Shown here: piece after piece, positions 34,399 to 43,602 of the stretch
Layout: the number at the start of each line of letters is the position of its first letter
Position numbering within the stretch: position 1 is the first letter of the stretch
Source: Bacteroidota bacterium
Lineage (GTDB): Bacteria > Bacteroidota > Bacteroidia > Chitinophagales > BACL12
Assembly: GCA_029571985.1 (NCBI GenBank)
Contig: JAKQVC010000099.1
Coordinates: forward strand, 1-64,000
DNA: 64,000 nt
Direction of reading: 5' to 3'
Made by a program: the position numbers and the translations under genes
Notes under the pieces: model-generated
Told to the model about the DNA's origin: nothing
What the model saw: only the letters and a program-made list of their open reading frames with translations
Databases searched by the model: none

Positions 34399-37291
34399 AA
34401 ATAAGTGGCATGCTAAGCGTTACCCGTGTTCCGGTTGGATTTCCTGCCGCATCCATGTCATCGTGAATGTGCAGGGTAAATGCCTCTGTTTTACTCCGGG
34501 TGTTTAACGCCTGTAAATATTCTGTAATCAATAAAGTGGCTTTAGAACTATGTTCTTTTAATCTGGTTTTTCCGGCAGCAGCCGAGCGGCCAATACCATT
34601 ATCCGTAATCGTGCAAACCAGCCGGTCAGCAGATTGAGAAAAATCAATGGCAATATGACCCTTAACCTGCAACGGAGCGATGCCGTGCACAATAGCATTC
34701 TCCACAAATGGCTGTATAAGCATTGGAGGAATAGATACATCCTGACTATTTAATCCGGGATGCACGTTTACACTATAGGTGAATTTGTGTTCGTAGCGCA
34801 TCGCTGCCAGATCCATATAGAGTTGTAAGGCATGAATCTCTTTTTCGAGCGGTACCACATGTTCGCTGTTTTCCAGAATCGTGCGCAGTAGCCGGCTAAA
34901 TTTAGAAATATACTCGCTGGCTTCCTTAATATTATTTTCAGCATAGTAACCTTTAATCGTATTCAGCGCATTGAAAATAAAATGCGGATTCATCTGCTGT
35001 CTGAATGCCTGTTGATTAAGGTCGCTGATTAATTTGTCCGATTCTGCTTTTTCTTTTTCCAGTCTGATAGTGCGTTGTTCACTTTCGAAATTGCGTTTTA
35101 TTTTGCGTAGTCGCCATTTCCATGCAATGCCGATGGCTGCCGCTGTCCAGATTAGCACAGCCACAATAAACCACCATTCTTTCCAAACCGGTTTTTTGAT
35201 GTGAATGGGTAATGTGAGTACAGTACTCGTTATGCCGGCAGAGTTTGTTGCTTTAACAAGAAAACGATAATTGCCCGAAGGAAGCGATTTATACTGGATA
35301 ATACGCTCCCGGGTTTCATGCCATTCATTATCATATCCACTTAAATAATAGGCATATTTAATTTGATCACCCGACAGGTAACTCGTACCGGTATATGAAA
35401 TCGCAATATCATTTTCACCATGGCGCAGGCTGCTCAGGAATGAGGTGCTCACCTGCCTGTTGTTGAGCAAAATATCACCAAACCGCAGAAGGGGAGGGGT
35501 GTTGAATATTTCACTGGCGTCGGGATCGAAACTGATGAGTCCTGTTTCCGTGCTGATATACATCTTACCCTTGTAGGTGTCAATATCTGTAATACGTGTG
35601 GCAACAATTTTCAAACGATTACTGTAATTAGTCAGTTCAAATTGATTGCCTGTGCGTTTAAAGGCTACAATTTTATTGCCGAATGCTGCCCAAATGCGAT
35701 TGTTTGCATCCACAAAAACCGCATTACAATCGCTGTTCGGCAATCCGTCTTCATCGTTCAACTGATTGAGTAACTGACCATCTTTATACACCAGCAAACC
35801 ATTCATGGTTGCCAGGTACACATCACCATTATTGCGGTCAAATGCCAGATCCCGAACCGGATACGTAAATGTTTTATGTGCCGCACCCCAATATTGCAGA
35901 TTATTATTGGAATAGGTATATAAGCCACGCGAGGTGCCGATATATACAATGCCATTATGTTCCTTTATCACATTGGTACGGTCCTGTAACAATTCATAAT
36001 TTGACCGTCGCTGTTGCAAATTGAAAACGATTTCATATATCGTTTCGTCAAATTGTTCGCGGGTGAGGTGCAAGGTATAGTCTTGTGCCAGAAATACACC
36101 CTGATACTTACTCAACAATATGTCATTTCCATATATGCCGAAATATATATTTCCGTTTGCTGTTTTCCGCGCAATATCACCCTTGCCGATAATGTAAATC
36201 TCATTGTCAAATTCGCGAATATTGGTCACATCGATTCGCGATTGTTTGGGTAATCGGTAAATATTCGTTTGGCCTGAGGTATCAAATTGGGCGTAATAAT
36301 CTGATGCCATTCCAACCCACAACGCACCGGTATGATCTTGTTCCAGGCAAGTGATTTTATTTTCCGGTAATCCATATCTGGTATTCCAGATTTGTACATT
36401 TAAATTTGGAATCATAAAAGCGCCGGATTCCAGTGTGCTTAACCATAAATTGTTTTCAAAATCCCAGGCAACACTCGAAATGGAATAGCCTTCCATAATT
36501 GCCACAGGCGGGTCTTCACCGGTTTTATCCCAGATATATAATCCATTACGGGTGCCGATAAATATTTCTTTAGCCGATTTTATTTTTATGAAAATGATTT
36601 CTTCACTAATAACAGGTAGCGAGAGAACGGGCTCGATATGATCGGGGTCTATTATTTGAAACACATCTCTTTCCTGACAAACTAAATTCAGATCACCCAG
36701 TCTGTTTCCACGAATGGGGTATTTTTTTTTTAATTTATCTCTTTGAACCGTATAGAGCTTACCGGCTTCATCAACCCACATATAGTTTTCAAATCCTGCA
36801 ATCTGGAGGTATTCTATATGATTATGCTTGTCGATTTTAACCAGATTGTTGGGCCTACCGTTTATATATAAATCTCCCGCACTATTTTCCACTTCACTGA
36901 GAATCATTTTTGTAAAAGTCATCTGTGCGAGCAAACTGTCATTGCTCTTATTCTTTATTTCACCATCGAGATAATAACTGGGATTTCCGTTCATGGACTG
37001 AAACCAGATGCGGCCTTTTTTATCCTGGTACAAACGTAAAATCTCATTATCGCCAAGGCCGTCTTCACTCGTGAAATGTTCGAAGGTATATCCGTCGTAT
37101 CGATACACACCTGTGTTGGTTGCCAGCCACATAATATCTCCGGCATCCCGGAACACATAGAATACCGTGGTAGGTAAATAATCGCCTGAAGGTTTAATTG
37201 GAATAACGAGGGGATGCTGTGCTTTTACTGCACTTGCCTGCCATAAAGCACCCATGATTAAGCATACAATCAACCTGTTTGTAATCCCCAT
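34391..37291 (-). CDS. Propeller-type sensor histidine kinase (LytS-like)
   Basis: A 966-residue membrane sensor. The signal peptide is followed by a periplasmic region of Reg_prop-type propeller blades (about 30-620, with WLATNTGVYRYDGYTFEHFTSEDGLGDN), then a Y_Y_Y domain (about 625-705), one transmembrane helix (about 710-730), a coiled-coil and a His_kinase domain. The phospho-accepting H770 is in MNPHFIFNALNTIKGYY, and the ATPase part has PMLIQPFVENAIVHG and ITDNGIGRS. Blades of this type often sense glycans or other envelope ligands in Bacteroidota. It is the first gene of the two-component operon. Confidence 0.93.
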   Translation of the reverse strand: MGITNRLIVCLIMGALWQASAVKAQHPLVIPIKPSGDYLPTTVFYVFRDAGDIMWLATNTGVYRYDGYTFEHFTSEDGLGDNEILRLYQDKKGRIWFQSMNGNPSYYLDGEIKNKSNDSLLAQMTFTKMILSEVENSAGDLYINGRPNNLVKIDKHNHIEYLQIAGFENYMWVDEAGKLYTVQRDKLKKKYPIRGNRLGDLNLVCQERDVFQIIDPDHIEPVLSLPVISEEIIFIKIKSAKEIFIGTRNGLYIWDKTGEDPPVAIMEGYSISSVAWDFENNLWLSTLESGAFMIPNLNVQIWNTRYGLPENKITCLEQDHTGALWVGMASDYYAQFDTSGQTNIYRLPKQSRIDVTNIREFDNEIYIIGKGDIARKTANGNIYFGIYGNDILLSKYQGVFLAQDYTLHLTREQFDETIYEIVFNLQQRRSNYELLQDRTNVIKEHNGIVYIGTSRGLYTYSNNNLQYWGAAHKTFTYPVRDLAFDRNNGDVYLATMNGLLVYKDGQLLNQLNDEDGLPNSDCNAVFVDANNRIWAAFGNKIVAFKRTGNQFELTNYSNRLKIVATRITDIDTYKGKMYISTETGLISFDPDASEIFNTPPLLRFGDILLNNRQVSTSFLSSLRHGENDIAISYTGTSYLSGDQIKYAYYLSGYDNEWHETRERIIQYKSLPSGNYRFLVKATNSAGITSTVLTLPIHIKKPVWKEWWFIVAVLIWTAAAIGIAWKWRLRKIKRNFESEQRTIRLEKEKAESDKLISDLNQQAFRQQMNPHFIFNALNTIKGYYAENNIKEASEYISKFSRLLRTILENSEHVVPLEKEIHALQLYMDLAAMRYEHKFTYSVNVHPGLNSQDVSIPPMLIQPFVENAIVHGIAPLQVKGHIAIDFSQSADRLVCTITDNGIGRSAAAGKTRLKEHSSKATLLITEYLQALNTRSKTEAFTLHIHDDMDAAGNPTGTRVTLSMPLIYV

Positions 37292-37328
37292 AATAAATAC
37301 TTCCTGCCCTGTATTTCAGCTAAAGTTA

Positions 37329-37336
37329 CAAAGCTA
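37329..37336 (-). promoter_or_regulatory. -7 promoter box (TAGCTTTG) of the sensor kinase operon
   Basis: Minus-strand TAGCTTTG, a perfect consensus match, 37 bases before the kinase start. Confidence 0.5.
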
Positions 37337-37459
37337 TCGCCACATCGTATGCTGAAAGGTCTGACAGTTGTAGGCATACACACATCAGTTGTTGCTCGTC
37401 AGGTTTCAGTTGTCATATAGGTGACAGCAGTTATTCAATTCCCGGGTTAGCTGAAAAGG

Positions 37460-37498
37460 AAAAGCCGTGTTAAACAACTTGATTAACACGGCTTTTTT
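37460..37498 (-). terminator. Terminator of proS (possibly bidirectional)
   Basis: AAGCCGTGTTAA pairs with TTAACACGGCTT over a 9-base loop, with TTTTTT on the plus side and TTTTCC on the minus side. It lies 17 bases past the proS stop on the minus strand. Confidence 0.85.
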
Positions 37499-37514
37499 CG
37501 TAGGTACTTTTCGA

Positions 37515-38990
37515 TTAATATGCTCTCGCAAATAATACGCGCTGTGAACTTGGTTTACCACTAAATACACAAGTCCCGGATTCCTGAACGGCATCAAGTG
37601 GAATACACCTGATAGTGGCTTTGGTTTCTTCCTTTATCTTTTCTTCGGTTTCAGAAGAACCATCCCAATGCGCACTTACAAAACCACCTTGTTCGATACG
37701 TGTTTTAAATTCATCCCAGGTATCGACTGCATGTGTATTGTTTTCGCGGAATTGCAGCGCGCGATTGTATAAATTTTGCTGGATATCTTCCAATAATTGT
37801 TTGATATAGAGTCCAAGCTGCTCATTTTTTACCGTTGATTTTTCCTTGGTATCACGACGGGCAATTTCAACGGTGCCATTCTCAACATCGCGGCCGCCAA
37901 TAGCTATGCGCACAGGAACACCACGCAATTCATATTCGGCGAATTTCCAGCCTGGTTTTGACTGGTCACTGTCGTCATATTTTACCGTAATCTGTAATGC
38001 TTTTAATTCACGCATCAGGTTATCGGCAATGGCGGAAATGGCAGCCAGTTGTTCCGGTGTTTTATAAATAGGCACAATTACCACATGTAATGGCGCCAGG
38101 CGAGGTGGTATTACTAATCCGTCATCATCACTGTGTGCCATAATTAAGGCACCCATCATGCGTGTACTAACCCCCCAACTGGTAGCCCAGGCAAATTCCT
38201 GTTTGCCTTCACGATTCAAAAACTTCACATCAAATGCCTTAGCAAAATTTTGTCCGAGAAAATGTGAGGTACCGCATTGCAAAGCTTTACCATCCTGCAT
38301 CAAACCTTCCACGCAATACGTTTCTATTGCGCCTGCAAAGCGTTCATTTGCCGTTTTAACGCCTTTAATGACCGGTACGGCCATATAGTTTTCCATAAAA
38401 TCGGCATACACGTGCAACATTTTTACTGTTTCTTCAACGGCTTCTTCGCTGGTTGCATGAGCGGTATGTCCTTCCTGCCAGTGGAATTCAGCTGTGCGTA
38501 AAAACAAGCGCGTGCGCATTTCCCAGCGCATTACGTTAGCCCACTGATTAATTAAAATCGGCAAATCGCGATAGCTCTGTATCCAGCCTTTGTAGCAGTT
38601 CCAGATAATCGTTTCAGAGGTAGGGCGGATAATCAATTCTTCCTCCAGTCGGCTCTCTTCATCCACTTTCAGTTTTCCCTTTTTGTCGGGGTCAGTTTTC
38701 AGTCGGTAATGGGTTACCACGGCGCATTCTTTGGCAAAACCTTCGGCATGGCCCTCCTCCTGTTCCAAAAAACTTTTTGGTATCAATAGGGGGAAGCTGG
38801 CGTTTACGTGTCCGGTTTCCTTAAATTTTGCATCCAGAACGGTCTTCATATTCTCCCAAATGGCCCAGCCATAAGGTTTTATCACCATACAGCCCCTAAC
38901 CGCAGCATATTCTGCCAGGCCGCTTTGCAGCACCAGATCGTTATACCACTCTGAATAATTAACACCTCTTTTTGTAATCTTTTCTGCCAT
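37515..38990 (-). CDS. proS: Prolyl-tRNA synthetase, archaeal/eukaryotic type
   Basis: A 491-residue class II synthetase of the type without an editing insertion, as usual in Bacteroidota. The N-terminus [18 protein letters not shown] leads into the catalytic core (motif 2 region [25 protein letters not shown]; motif 3 region [21 protein letters not shown]), then the anticodon domain (HVVIVPIYK ... [11 protein letters not shown]) and a C-terminal zinc-type domain that ends in the family's terminal Tyr (FARAY). The frame reaches 39041, but the -7 box at 39029-39036 and homology favour ATG 38990. Confidence 0.97.
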   Translation of the reverse strand: MAEKITKRGVNYSEWYNDLVLQSGLAEYAAVRGCMVIKPYGWAIWENMKTVLDAKFKETGHVNASFPLLIPKSFLEQEEGHAEGFAKECAVVTHYRLKTDPDKKGKLKVDEESRLEEELIIRPTSETIIWNCYKGWIQSYRDLPILINQWANVMRWEMRTRLFLRTAEFHWQEGHTAHATSEEAVEETVKMLHVYADFMENYMAVPVIKGVKTANERFAGAIETYCVEGLMQDGKALQCGTSHFLGQNFAKAFDVKFLNREGKQEFAWATSWGVSTRMMGALIMAHSDDDGLVIPPRLAPLHVVIVPIYKTPEQLAAISAIADNLMRELKALQITVKYDDSDQSKPGWKFAEYELRGVPVRIAIGGRDVENGTVEIARRDTKEKSTVKNEQLGLYIKQLLEDIQQNLYNRALQFRENNTHAVDTWDEFKTRIEQGGFVSAHWDGSSETEEKIKEETKATIRCIPLDAVQESGTCVFSGKPSSQRVLFARAY

Positions 38991-39028
38991 ATTGTAAATT
39001 TGGTATGATTTTGGATTTATATGTTTCG

Positions 39029-39036
39029 CAAAGTTA
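39029..39036 (-). promoter_or_regulatory. -7 promoter box (TAACTTTG) of proS
   Basis: Minus-strand TAACTTTG, a perfect match, 38 bases before the proS ATG. It lies inside the longer frame and so excludes the 39041 start. Confidence 0.55.
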
Positions 39037-39085
39037 ATCAATGGCTTTGCAGCAACAGATTACTAACCAGATTAAAATATCGATT

Positions 39086-40747
39086 ATGAAACTGAACTAC
39101 CTGATCCTGTTGGCCGCCAGCGCTTTTATGGCAGCATCCTGCTCAACACAGTCGGCCTCCCGAGGTGCTTCAACTGACGATATTTACTTCTCCACAAGCG
39201 ATCCAACGCCTACGGAGACCATTACAACCGAAACCACCACCATTTCTTCATCAGAAAGCTACAGCACGTATCCCGGAACGTCAACCACTCCGGAATATAG
39301 CTATTCAGCTCCTCAGGAAGACGTTGACTACCGCACAGGCGCCGACGATCTGGGAGAGTCTGAAACCTATTATGATGATGAGGGGAATACTTACATCGTA
39401 AATAACTATTACGATGACAATGACTACGATGATTTTTATTACACATCGAGCATTTACCGTTTTTACTACCCGTATAGCGGCTTTGGTTACAATGCCTACT
39501 GCTACACACCTTATTATTACGACCCATTCTGGAATCCGGGCTGGGGTTGGAATGTAGGCTGGAATAGCTGGAATGGCTGGTACGGCGGCTGGGGTTATAA
39601 TGCCGGCTGGTGCTATAACGGCTGGGGCTGGAACAATGGCTGGAATAATGGCTGGGGCGGATGGTATGGTGGCTGGGGCAATCCATACGGCTGGGGCGGC
39701 TGGGGATATCCTTATGGCTATTACGATCCATGGGGCTACAACTACGGCTACTGGAATGGTTACAATAATGGCTATTGGAATGGCTATTATGATGGATATT
39801 ACGGTGGTTACTATGGAAATGGCAATGGTTATTATGGCTATGATGATAGCAACTACTATTACGGACCAAATTCAGGAACCGGTTCTAATACCAATACCGG
39901 TGTGATGTCATCTACCATATTGAGTGCCGGTTACGATAAAGCTGCTGAAAACACAGACGGAAATCACATATTAACTGATAAGGGCGAATTGATGGTATCA
40001 CGAGATGATGTGAATACTAAGCCTGGCATGGAATCTGGCACTACAAGCGGTACGCTTGGCTCTTCAACCATTAAAGGTGAATTGGCCGGAAAACCCGGAG
40101 CCGTTTCTTTGAATGAACCTGTTGCCCTGAACGACCTGCAAACCGGAACAGGCAGTGATATAACCCGTAATGATGCTGGTGTGCGTGTAATTAAATATTA
40201 CAGTGCAGATTCTAAACCTGCTTCAGAACCGGTTGCTTCAACTGTAGTGATGAACGACAGAGGCGCTCGTGGTCCGAACAGCTATTCCAATAAGCCTGTT
40301 ACCACAACTGTTCAACCGAATAAACCGGCAAATACACCTGTAAAATCAGATGCCGTAAATATGAATCAGAAACCGGTGGATGCTCCAAAAACATTCGACC
40401 GTCCTGAACAAAAGACACCTGTGTATGGTAAACCGGAACAGCAGAAACCGACTTATTCAAAGCCTGATCAAAAGCAGCCTGTATATCAACAACCTGATAA
40501 AAAGCCTGTATATGAGCAGCCTGCTACTAAGCCGAATAAAACGTATGAGCAACCAAGCAAACCAAATAAAACATACGAACAACCGAGCAAGCCTAAATAC
40601 GAACCTGCACCAAGGTCTTACGACCCTCCAAAGAGCAGTTCAGGCAACAAAGGTGGTTCTTATAACAGCGGTAGCTCAAATAAGCCTAGTTCATCCGGTA
40701 ACAGACCATCTAACACTGGTTCACGCAATCGCAGCGGCGGAAAATAA
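39086..40747 (+). CDS. Gly/Trp/Tyr/Asn-rich lipoprotein with proline-rich tail
   Basis: A 553-residue lipoprotein (lipobox MAASC, Cys near residue 19) of unusual composition. An acidic Tyr/Asp stretch (about 70-130) is followed by about 120 residues made almost only of Gly, Trp, Tyr and Asn, with about 19 Trp in some 85 residues and units such as GWNNGW, GGWYGGW and YWNGYNNGYWNGYYDGYYGG. The last 140 residues are Pro/Lys/Gln-rich with repeated YEQPSKPNK. No catalytic domain is visible. It is probably a surface or cell-wall structural protein. It lies between proS and an OmpP1-like porin and is 36 bases before the latter. The start at 39041 was rejected because it lacks a signal at its N-terminus. 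Confidence 0.85.
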   Translation: MKLNYLILLAASAFMAASCSTQSASRGASTDDIYFSTSDPTPTETITTETTTISSSESYSTYPGTSTTPEYSYSAPQEDVDYRTGADDLGESETYYDDEGNTYIVNNYYDDNDYDDFYYTSSIYRFYYPYSGFGYNAYCYTPYYYDPFWNPGWGWNVGWNSWNGWYGGWGYNAGWCYNGWGWNNGWNNGWGGWYGGWGNPYGWGGWGYPYGYYDPWGYNYGYWNGYNNGYWNGYYDGYYGGYYGNGNGYYGYDDSNYYYGPNSGTGSNTNTGVMSSTILSAGYDKAAENTDGNHILTDKGELMVSRDDVNTKPGMESGTTSGTLGSSTIKGELAGKPGAVSLNEPVALNDLQTGTGSDITRNDAGVRVIKYYSADSKPASEPVASTVVMNDRGARGPNSYSNKPVTTTVQPNKPANTPVKSDAVNMNQKPVDAPKTFDRPEQKTPVYGKPEQQKPTYSKPDQKQPVYQQPDKKPVYEQPATKPNKTYEQPSKPNKTYEQPSKPKYEPAPRSYDPPKSSSGNKGGSYNSGSSNKPSSSGNRPSNTGSRNRSGGK

Positions 40748-40783
40748 AGGGTGTATGTATTAAACAATTAAAAATTAGCAACC

Positions 40784-42289
40784 ATGCGTAAGATATTCAC
40801 AATGGTTTTAGCCACTGCTTTGTCTGCACTTTCCTATGCACAAAGTGATGCAGATGCACTTCGGTATTCGATGCTTGAATTTGGTGGAACAGCCAGATCG
40901 CTTGGATCAGGAAATGCATACGGCGCCTTGGGCGGAGATATGAGTTCTGCCTCTATGAATCCGGCAGGTCTGGGTATTTATCGTAGTTCTGAATTTGGCA
41001 TTTCAACCAGATTGCTCAGCATCGATGCGAGTGCATCGTATTATGGCAATACTACATCAGACAATCGATATGATTTTGCCTTAAGCAATGCCGGGTTTGT
41101 ATTTGCGAATGTAAATAAAGGACGAGAAAGAGCTACCAATGCCTGGGTGGGTGGTGCATTTGCACTTACCTATAATCATATAGCAGATTTTAATAGTGCT
41201 GTTACCTATTCAGGTTTCAATGAGCATAGTTCTTTATTGGATACTTACGTATCTTATCTGAATGCCGGTGCGGGAACTGCGCCGGGTGATGTGTATGATG
41301 CAGATCCATTTGGCGCCGGACTGGCATGGGATACTTATTTAATTAATCCTATGCCGCTGGATAGTATGCATTACTTCAGCGAAATTGCAGATGGCCGTGT
41401 GCAACAAACAAAATCAATAACAACTAATGGCGGTATCAATGAATTTTCTATAGCCTTTGCCGGTAATTATGGTAATAGACTATATATCGGTGGAGCTATT
41501 GGTATTCCACATATCCGTTATGTGCAATCGTATGTATATAGCGAAGAGGATGTGCAGAATGAACACCCAAACTTCAACAGCTTTGCACTTACAGATGTAT
41601 CTGAAACATATGGAACAGGTATTAACGCAAAAATTGGATTGATTTATCGGATAAACGATTACTTACGTTTAGGAGCAGCAGCGCATACACCAACCTTATA
41701 CGGTATGTCTGATGCATATTTTTCATCTATGTCGAGTGATGTTGCCAGTGGTACTTACAGTACAGAATCACCCATTGGTGAATATAATTATGAGTTAGTT
41801 ACACCATGGCGTGTGAGCGGAAGCGCAGCGGTTACCTTGAAAAATATAGGTTTTATCAGCGCAGAATATGAATTTGTTGATTACAGTGAAGCTGCTTATA
41901 ATTTCAATCGCACTTACGATGCCGGTGATTTATCCTATGAATCAACCGTAAATACTAATATTGATACAAAATATGGCACTGCAAGCAATATCCGGTTTGG
42001 CGCTGAATTGATGTATGATGTTTTTCGATTCAGAGGCGGATATATCATGAGCAGTACACCGTTTAATGAAGGTATTGCTGCACAGGATGCCGACTTTTCA
42101 AGAAATACCTATACCGCAGGAATTGGCATTAAAGAAGAATCATTTTTTATTGATTTCGGATTTTCGCATACTACCACCAATGAGTATGATATCGAGTATC
42201 TCTACGATAATGGATCAGGCGTAAATGAAGGCGCATCGATCAACAGATCGCTGAACAATTTCCTGTTAAGTTTTGGTTTTAGGTTTTAA
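40784..42289 (+). CDS. OmpP1/FadL/TodX-like outer membrane porin
   Basis: A 501-residue outer-membrane protein. The signal peptide (TALSALSYAQ) is followed by the family's hatch-like N-terminus, GTARSLGSGNAYGALGGDMSSASMNPAGLGIYRSSE, and a barrel of alternating strands. The last residues NNFLLSFGFRF end in aromatic Phe, as needed for barrel insertion. Homologues import hydrophobic compounds such as fatty acids; PorV of the T9SS belongs to the same superfamily, so a secretion role cannot be excluded. It is followed by a strong terminator. Confidence 0.88.
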   Translation: MRKIFTMVLATALSALSYAQSDADALRYSMLEFGGTARSLGSGNAYGALGGDMSSASMNPAGLGIYRSSEFGISTRLLSIDASASYYGNTTSDNRYDFALSNAGFVFANVNKGRERATNAWVGGAFALTYNHIADFNSAVTYSGFNEHSSLLDTYVSYLNAGAGTAPGDVYDADPFGAGLAWDTYLINPMPLDSMHYFSEIADGRVQQTKSITTNGGINEFSIAFAGNYGNRLYIGGAIGIPHIRYVQSYVYSEEDVQNEHPNFNSFALTDVSETYGTGINAKIGLIYRINDYLRLGAAAHTPTLYGMSDAYFSSMSSDVASGTYSTESPIGEYNYELVTPWRVSGSAAVTLKNIGFISAEYEFVDYSEAAYNFNRTYDAGDLSYESTVNTNIDTKYGTASNIRFGAELMYDVFRFRGGYIMSSTPFNEGIAAQDADFSRNTYTAGIGIKEESFFIDFGFSHTTTNEYDIEYLYDNGSGVNEGASINRSLNNFLLSFGFRF

Positions 42290-42307
42290 TGATTGTCAGT
42301 GAAGACA

Positions 42308-42342
42308 AGCCCTCCTGGTGGTTCGGGAGGGCTCATTTTTTG
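42308..42342 (+). terminator. Terminator of the porin gene
   Basis: AGCCCTCC (42308-42315) pairs with GGAGGGCT (42326-42333), followed by CATTTTTTG, 19 bases after the stop. Confidence 0.88.
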
Positions 42343-42478
42343 TACGCAATTGGCGTAAATCATTTGTGTGTTGCAGCTATCTAACTGCAGACTAATGCGC
42401 ATTGCCTTATCGCTGCATTTTGGCATGCCTGAGAATAGCGTTAACTTAGCCAACCAGAATTGATTTGAATTATACTGC

Positions 42479-43021
42479 ATGCACCTCTCTTTCTCAATTG
42501 GATTTGATGCGTTTTTAACCTACCAGTTATTTCATGCGTCACAATCGCCTTTAGTTCAAAAAAAACGCCGTAGGTCCAAATGGACAATTGTTGGACTTGT
42601 TGTGTTGGCGATTGTGCTGATGGTGTTTCTCGAAAATTATGGTTTGGCGTTGTTGTATACCGTTTTTGGCATTGCCTGGTTTTTTTTGTATCCGATTTAT
42701 GAGCGGGGATACTATAAAAAACACTATATCAAATCACTGAAAGAAAAATTAGCCGGAATATCCGAAAAACAAATCGAACTGGACATCACGCCATCCGGTA
42801 TTCATGCCCGGGAAGATGGGAGTGAAGGCAATATAGAGGTAAGTAAAGTAAATAGCGTCCAGGAACTCCCTGATATATTTTTAATACAATTACAACAAAG
42901 TATGGCCTTCATTATTCCTAAACAACAGGTAGATGAAGCAGCCGTAAAAACACATCTCCAAAACCTCGCCGATCTATGGAAGGTGCCTTATGTTTCTAAT
43001 CTCAATTGGAAATGGAAGTAG
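42479..43021 (+). CDS. YcxB-like membrane protein
   Basis: A 180-residue protein with a short N-terminal part, a basic KKRRRSK patch, two membrane helices (about 36-52 and 56-72), and a C-terminal soluble domain with the YcxB-type pattern IELDITPSGIHAREDGSEGNIEVSKVNSVQELPDIFLIQLQQSMAFIIPKQ. The function of this family is not established. It stands alone after the porin terminator and before the repeat cluster. Confidence 0.78.
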   Translation: MHLSFSIGFDAFLTYQLFHASQSPLVQKKRRRSKWTIVGLVVLAIVLMVFLENYGLALLYTVFGIAWFFLYPIYERGYYKKHYIKSLKEKLAGISEKQIELDITPSGIHAREDGSEGNIEVSKVNSVQELPDIFLIQLQQSMAFIIPKQQVDEAAVKTHLQNLADLWKVPYVSNLNWKWK

Positions 43022-43110
43022 GAAAAGAGGAATAAGGAATAAGGAATGAGGAATGAGGAATAAGGAATGAGGAATGATGAAAGAGGAATAAGGAATAATG
43101 AATAATGTGC
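43022..43110. repeat. GGAATAA/GGAATGA tandem array
   Basis: About ten head-to-tail 7-base units GGAATRA with occasional interruptions. The reverse complement, TTCCTTATTCC, appears again at 55808-55825 and 56012-56032. Confidence 0.7.
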
Positions 43111-43350
43111 ATTTTCGCTAATCTTTGACTTTCCTCACCGACTTTAAGGCAAAAAAAGGGTTTCCCGCGGATTTTCGCAGAATTACGCAGATGAATTCAA
43201 GAATTATCTCTTTGTATAAAACCTGTTCCTGCATTTGTCTCTACATCTTTTGAAGAGGAATAAGGAATAATGTGCATTTTCGCTTGCCTTTGACTTCCCG
43301 AAACTTACCGACTTTCCGCCTTACCTGTTCTTGCATTTGTCACACTACTC
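43085..43350. repeat. Duplicated intergenic block
   Basis: Two diverged copies share, in the same order, AGGAATAAGGAATAAT, GTGCATTTTCGCT, CTTTGACTT and ACCGACTTT; CCTGTTCYTGCATTTGTC occurs at 43224 and 43325. The repeats are non-coding, and a segment with GCGGATTTTCGCAG lies between. Confidence 0.6.
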
Positions 43351-43401
43351 CCTGAAGTAGAACTTTTCCTCCGCTACGCTCCGTAAAATTTCACTTCAGG
43401 G
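43350..43401. repeat. 52-base imperfect hairpin, copy 1
   Basis: CCCTGAAGT (43350-43358) pairs with ACTTCAGGG (43393-43401). An inner GAACTTTT/AAAATTTC stem has one mismatch. The core TCCGCTACGCTCCG is at 43370-43383. GCAGGC follows directly. Confidence 0.65.
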
Positions 43402-43414
43402 CAGGCCCACTCAC

Positions 43415-43466
43415 CTATGAAGTAGAATCTTTTCTCCGCTACGCTGCGAAAATCTTCACTTCATAG
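43415..43466. repeat. 52-base imperfect hairpin, copy 2
   Basis: CTATGAAGT (43415-43423) pairs with ACTTCATAG (43458-43466). The core TCCGCTACGCTGCG is at 43435-43448. Compared with copy 1, both sides of the outer stem changed together, which keeps pairing. GCAGGC overlaps the end, as in copy 1. Confidence 0.65.
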
Positions 43467-43470
43467 CAGG

Positions 43471-43558
43471 CACTCACCACCCACCACTCACCATTCACCA
43501 CTCACCACTCACCACTCATCTTTCACCACTCACCACTCACCACTCACCACTCACCCCT
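43471..43558. repeat. CCACTCA tandem array
   Basis: Head-to-tail CACCACT/CACCATT units of 7-9 bases. They are too short and too regular to be CRISPR repeats with spacers. Confidence 0.7.
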
Positions 43559-43590
43559 ACATCTAAACTCTTTTTCTCCATCCCTGTTAC

Positions 43591-43598
43591 TACCTTTG
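43591..43598 (+). promoter_or_regulatory. -7 promoter box (TACCTTTG), leaderless ubiD
   Basis: A perfect TAnnTTTG match ending five bases before the ATG at 43603, so the transcript should start at or next to the start codon. Confidence 0.55.
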
Positions 43599-43602
43599 TC
43601 TT

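Larger units (their letters stand above)
43022..43602. other. Micro-repeat cluster, no gene
   Basis: About 580 bases between the YcxB-like gene and ubiD with no open frame of interest. In order: tandem GGAATRA units (43022-43110), two diverged copies of a block containing ATAATGTGCATTTTCGCT and ACCGACTTT (about 43085-43250 and 43255-43350), two 52-base imperfect hairpins, a CCACTCA tandem array (43471-43558), and the ubiD promoter. Confidence 0.75.

Noticed and set aside
39222-39869. 215-codon Ser/His/Arg-rich minus-strand frame
   Set aside because: It is the reverse reading of the Gly/Trp/Tyr-rich lipoprotein repeats and depends entirely on them.
42286-42480. 64-codon minus-strand frame between porin and YcxB-like gene
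   Set aside because: It contains the porin terminator hairpin and no conserved pattern.
43471-43558. Possible CRISPR array
   Set aside because: Units are only 7-9 bases with no spacers, and there is no cas gene in the window.
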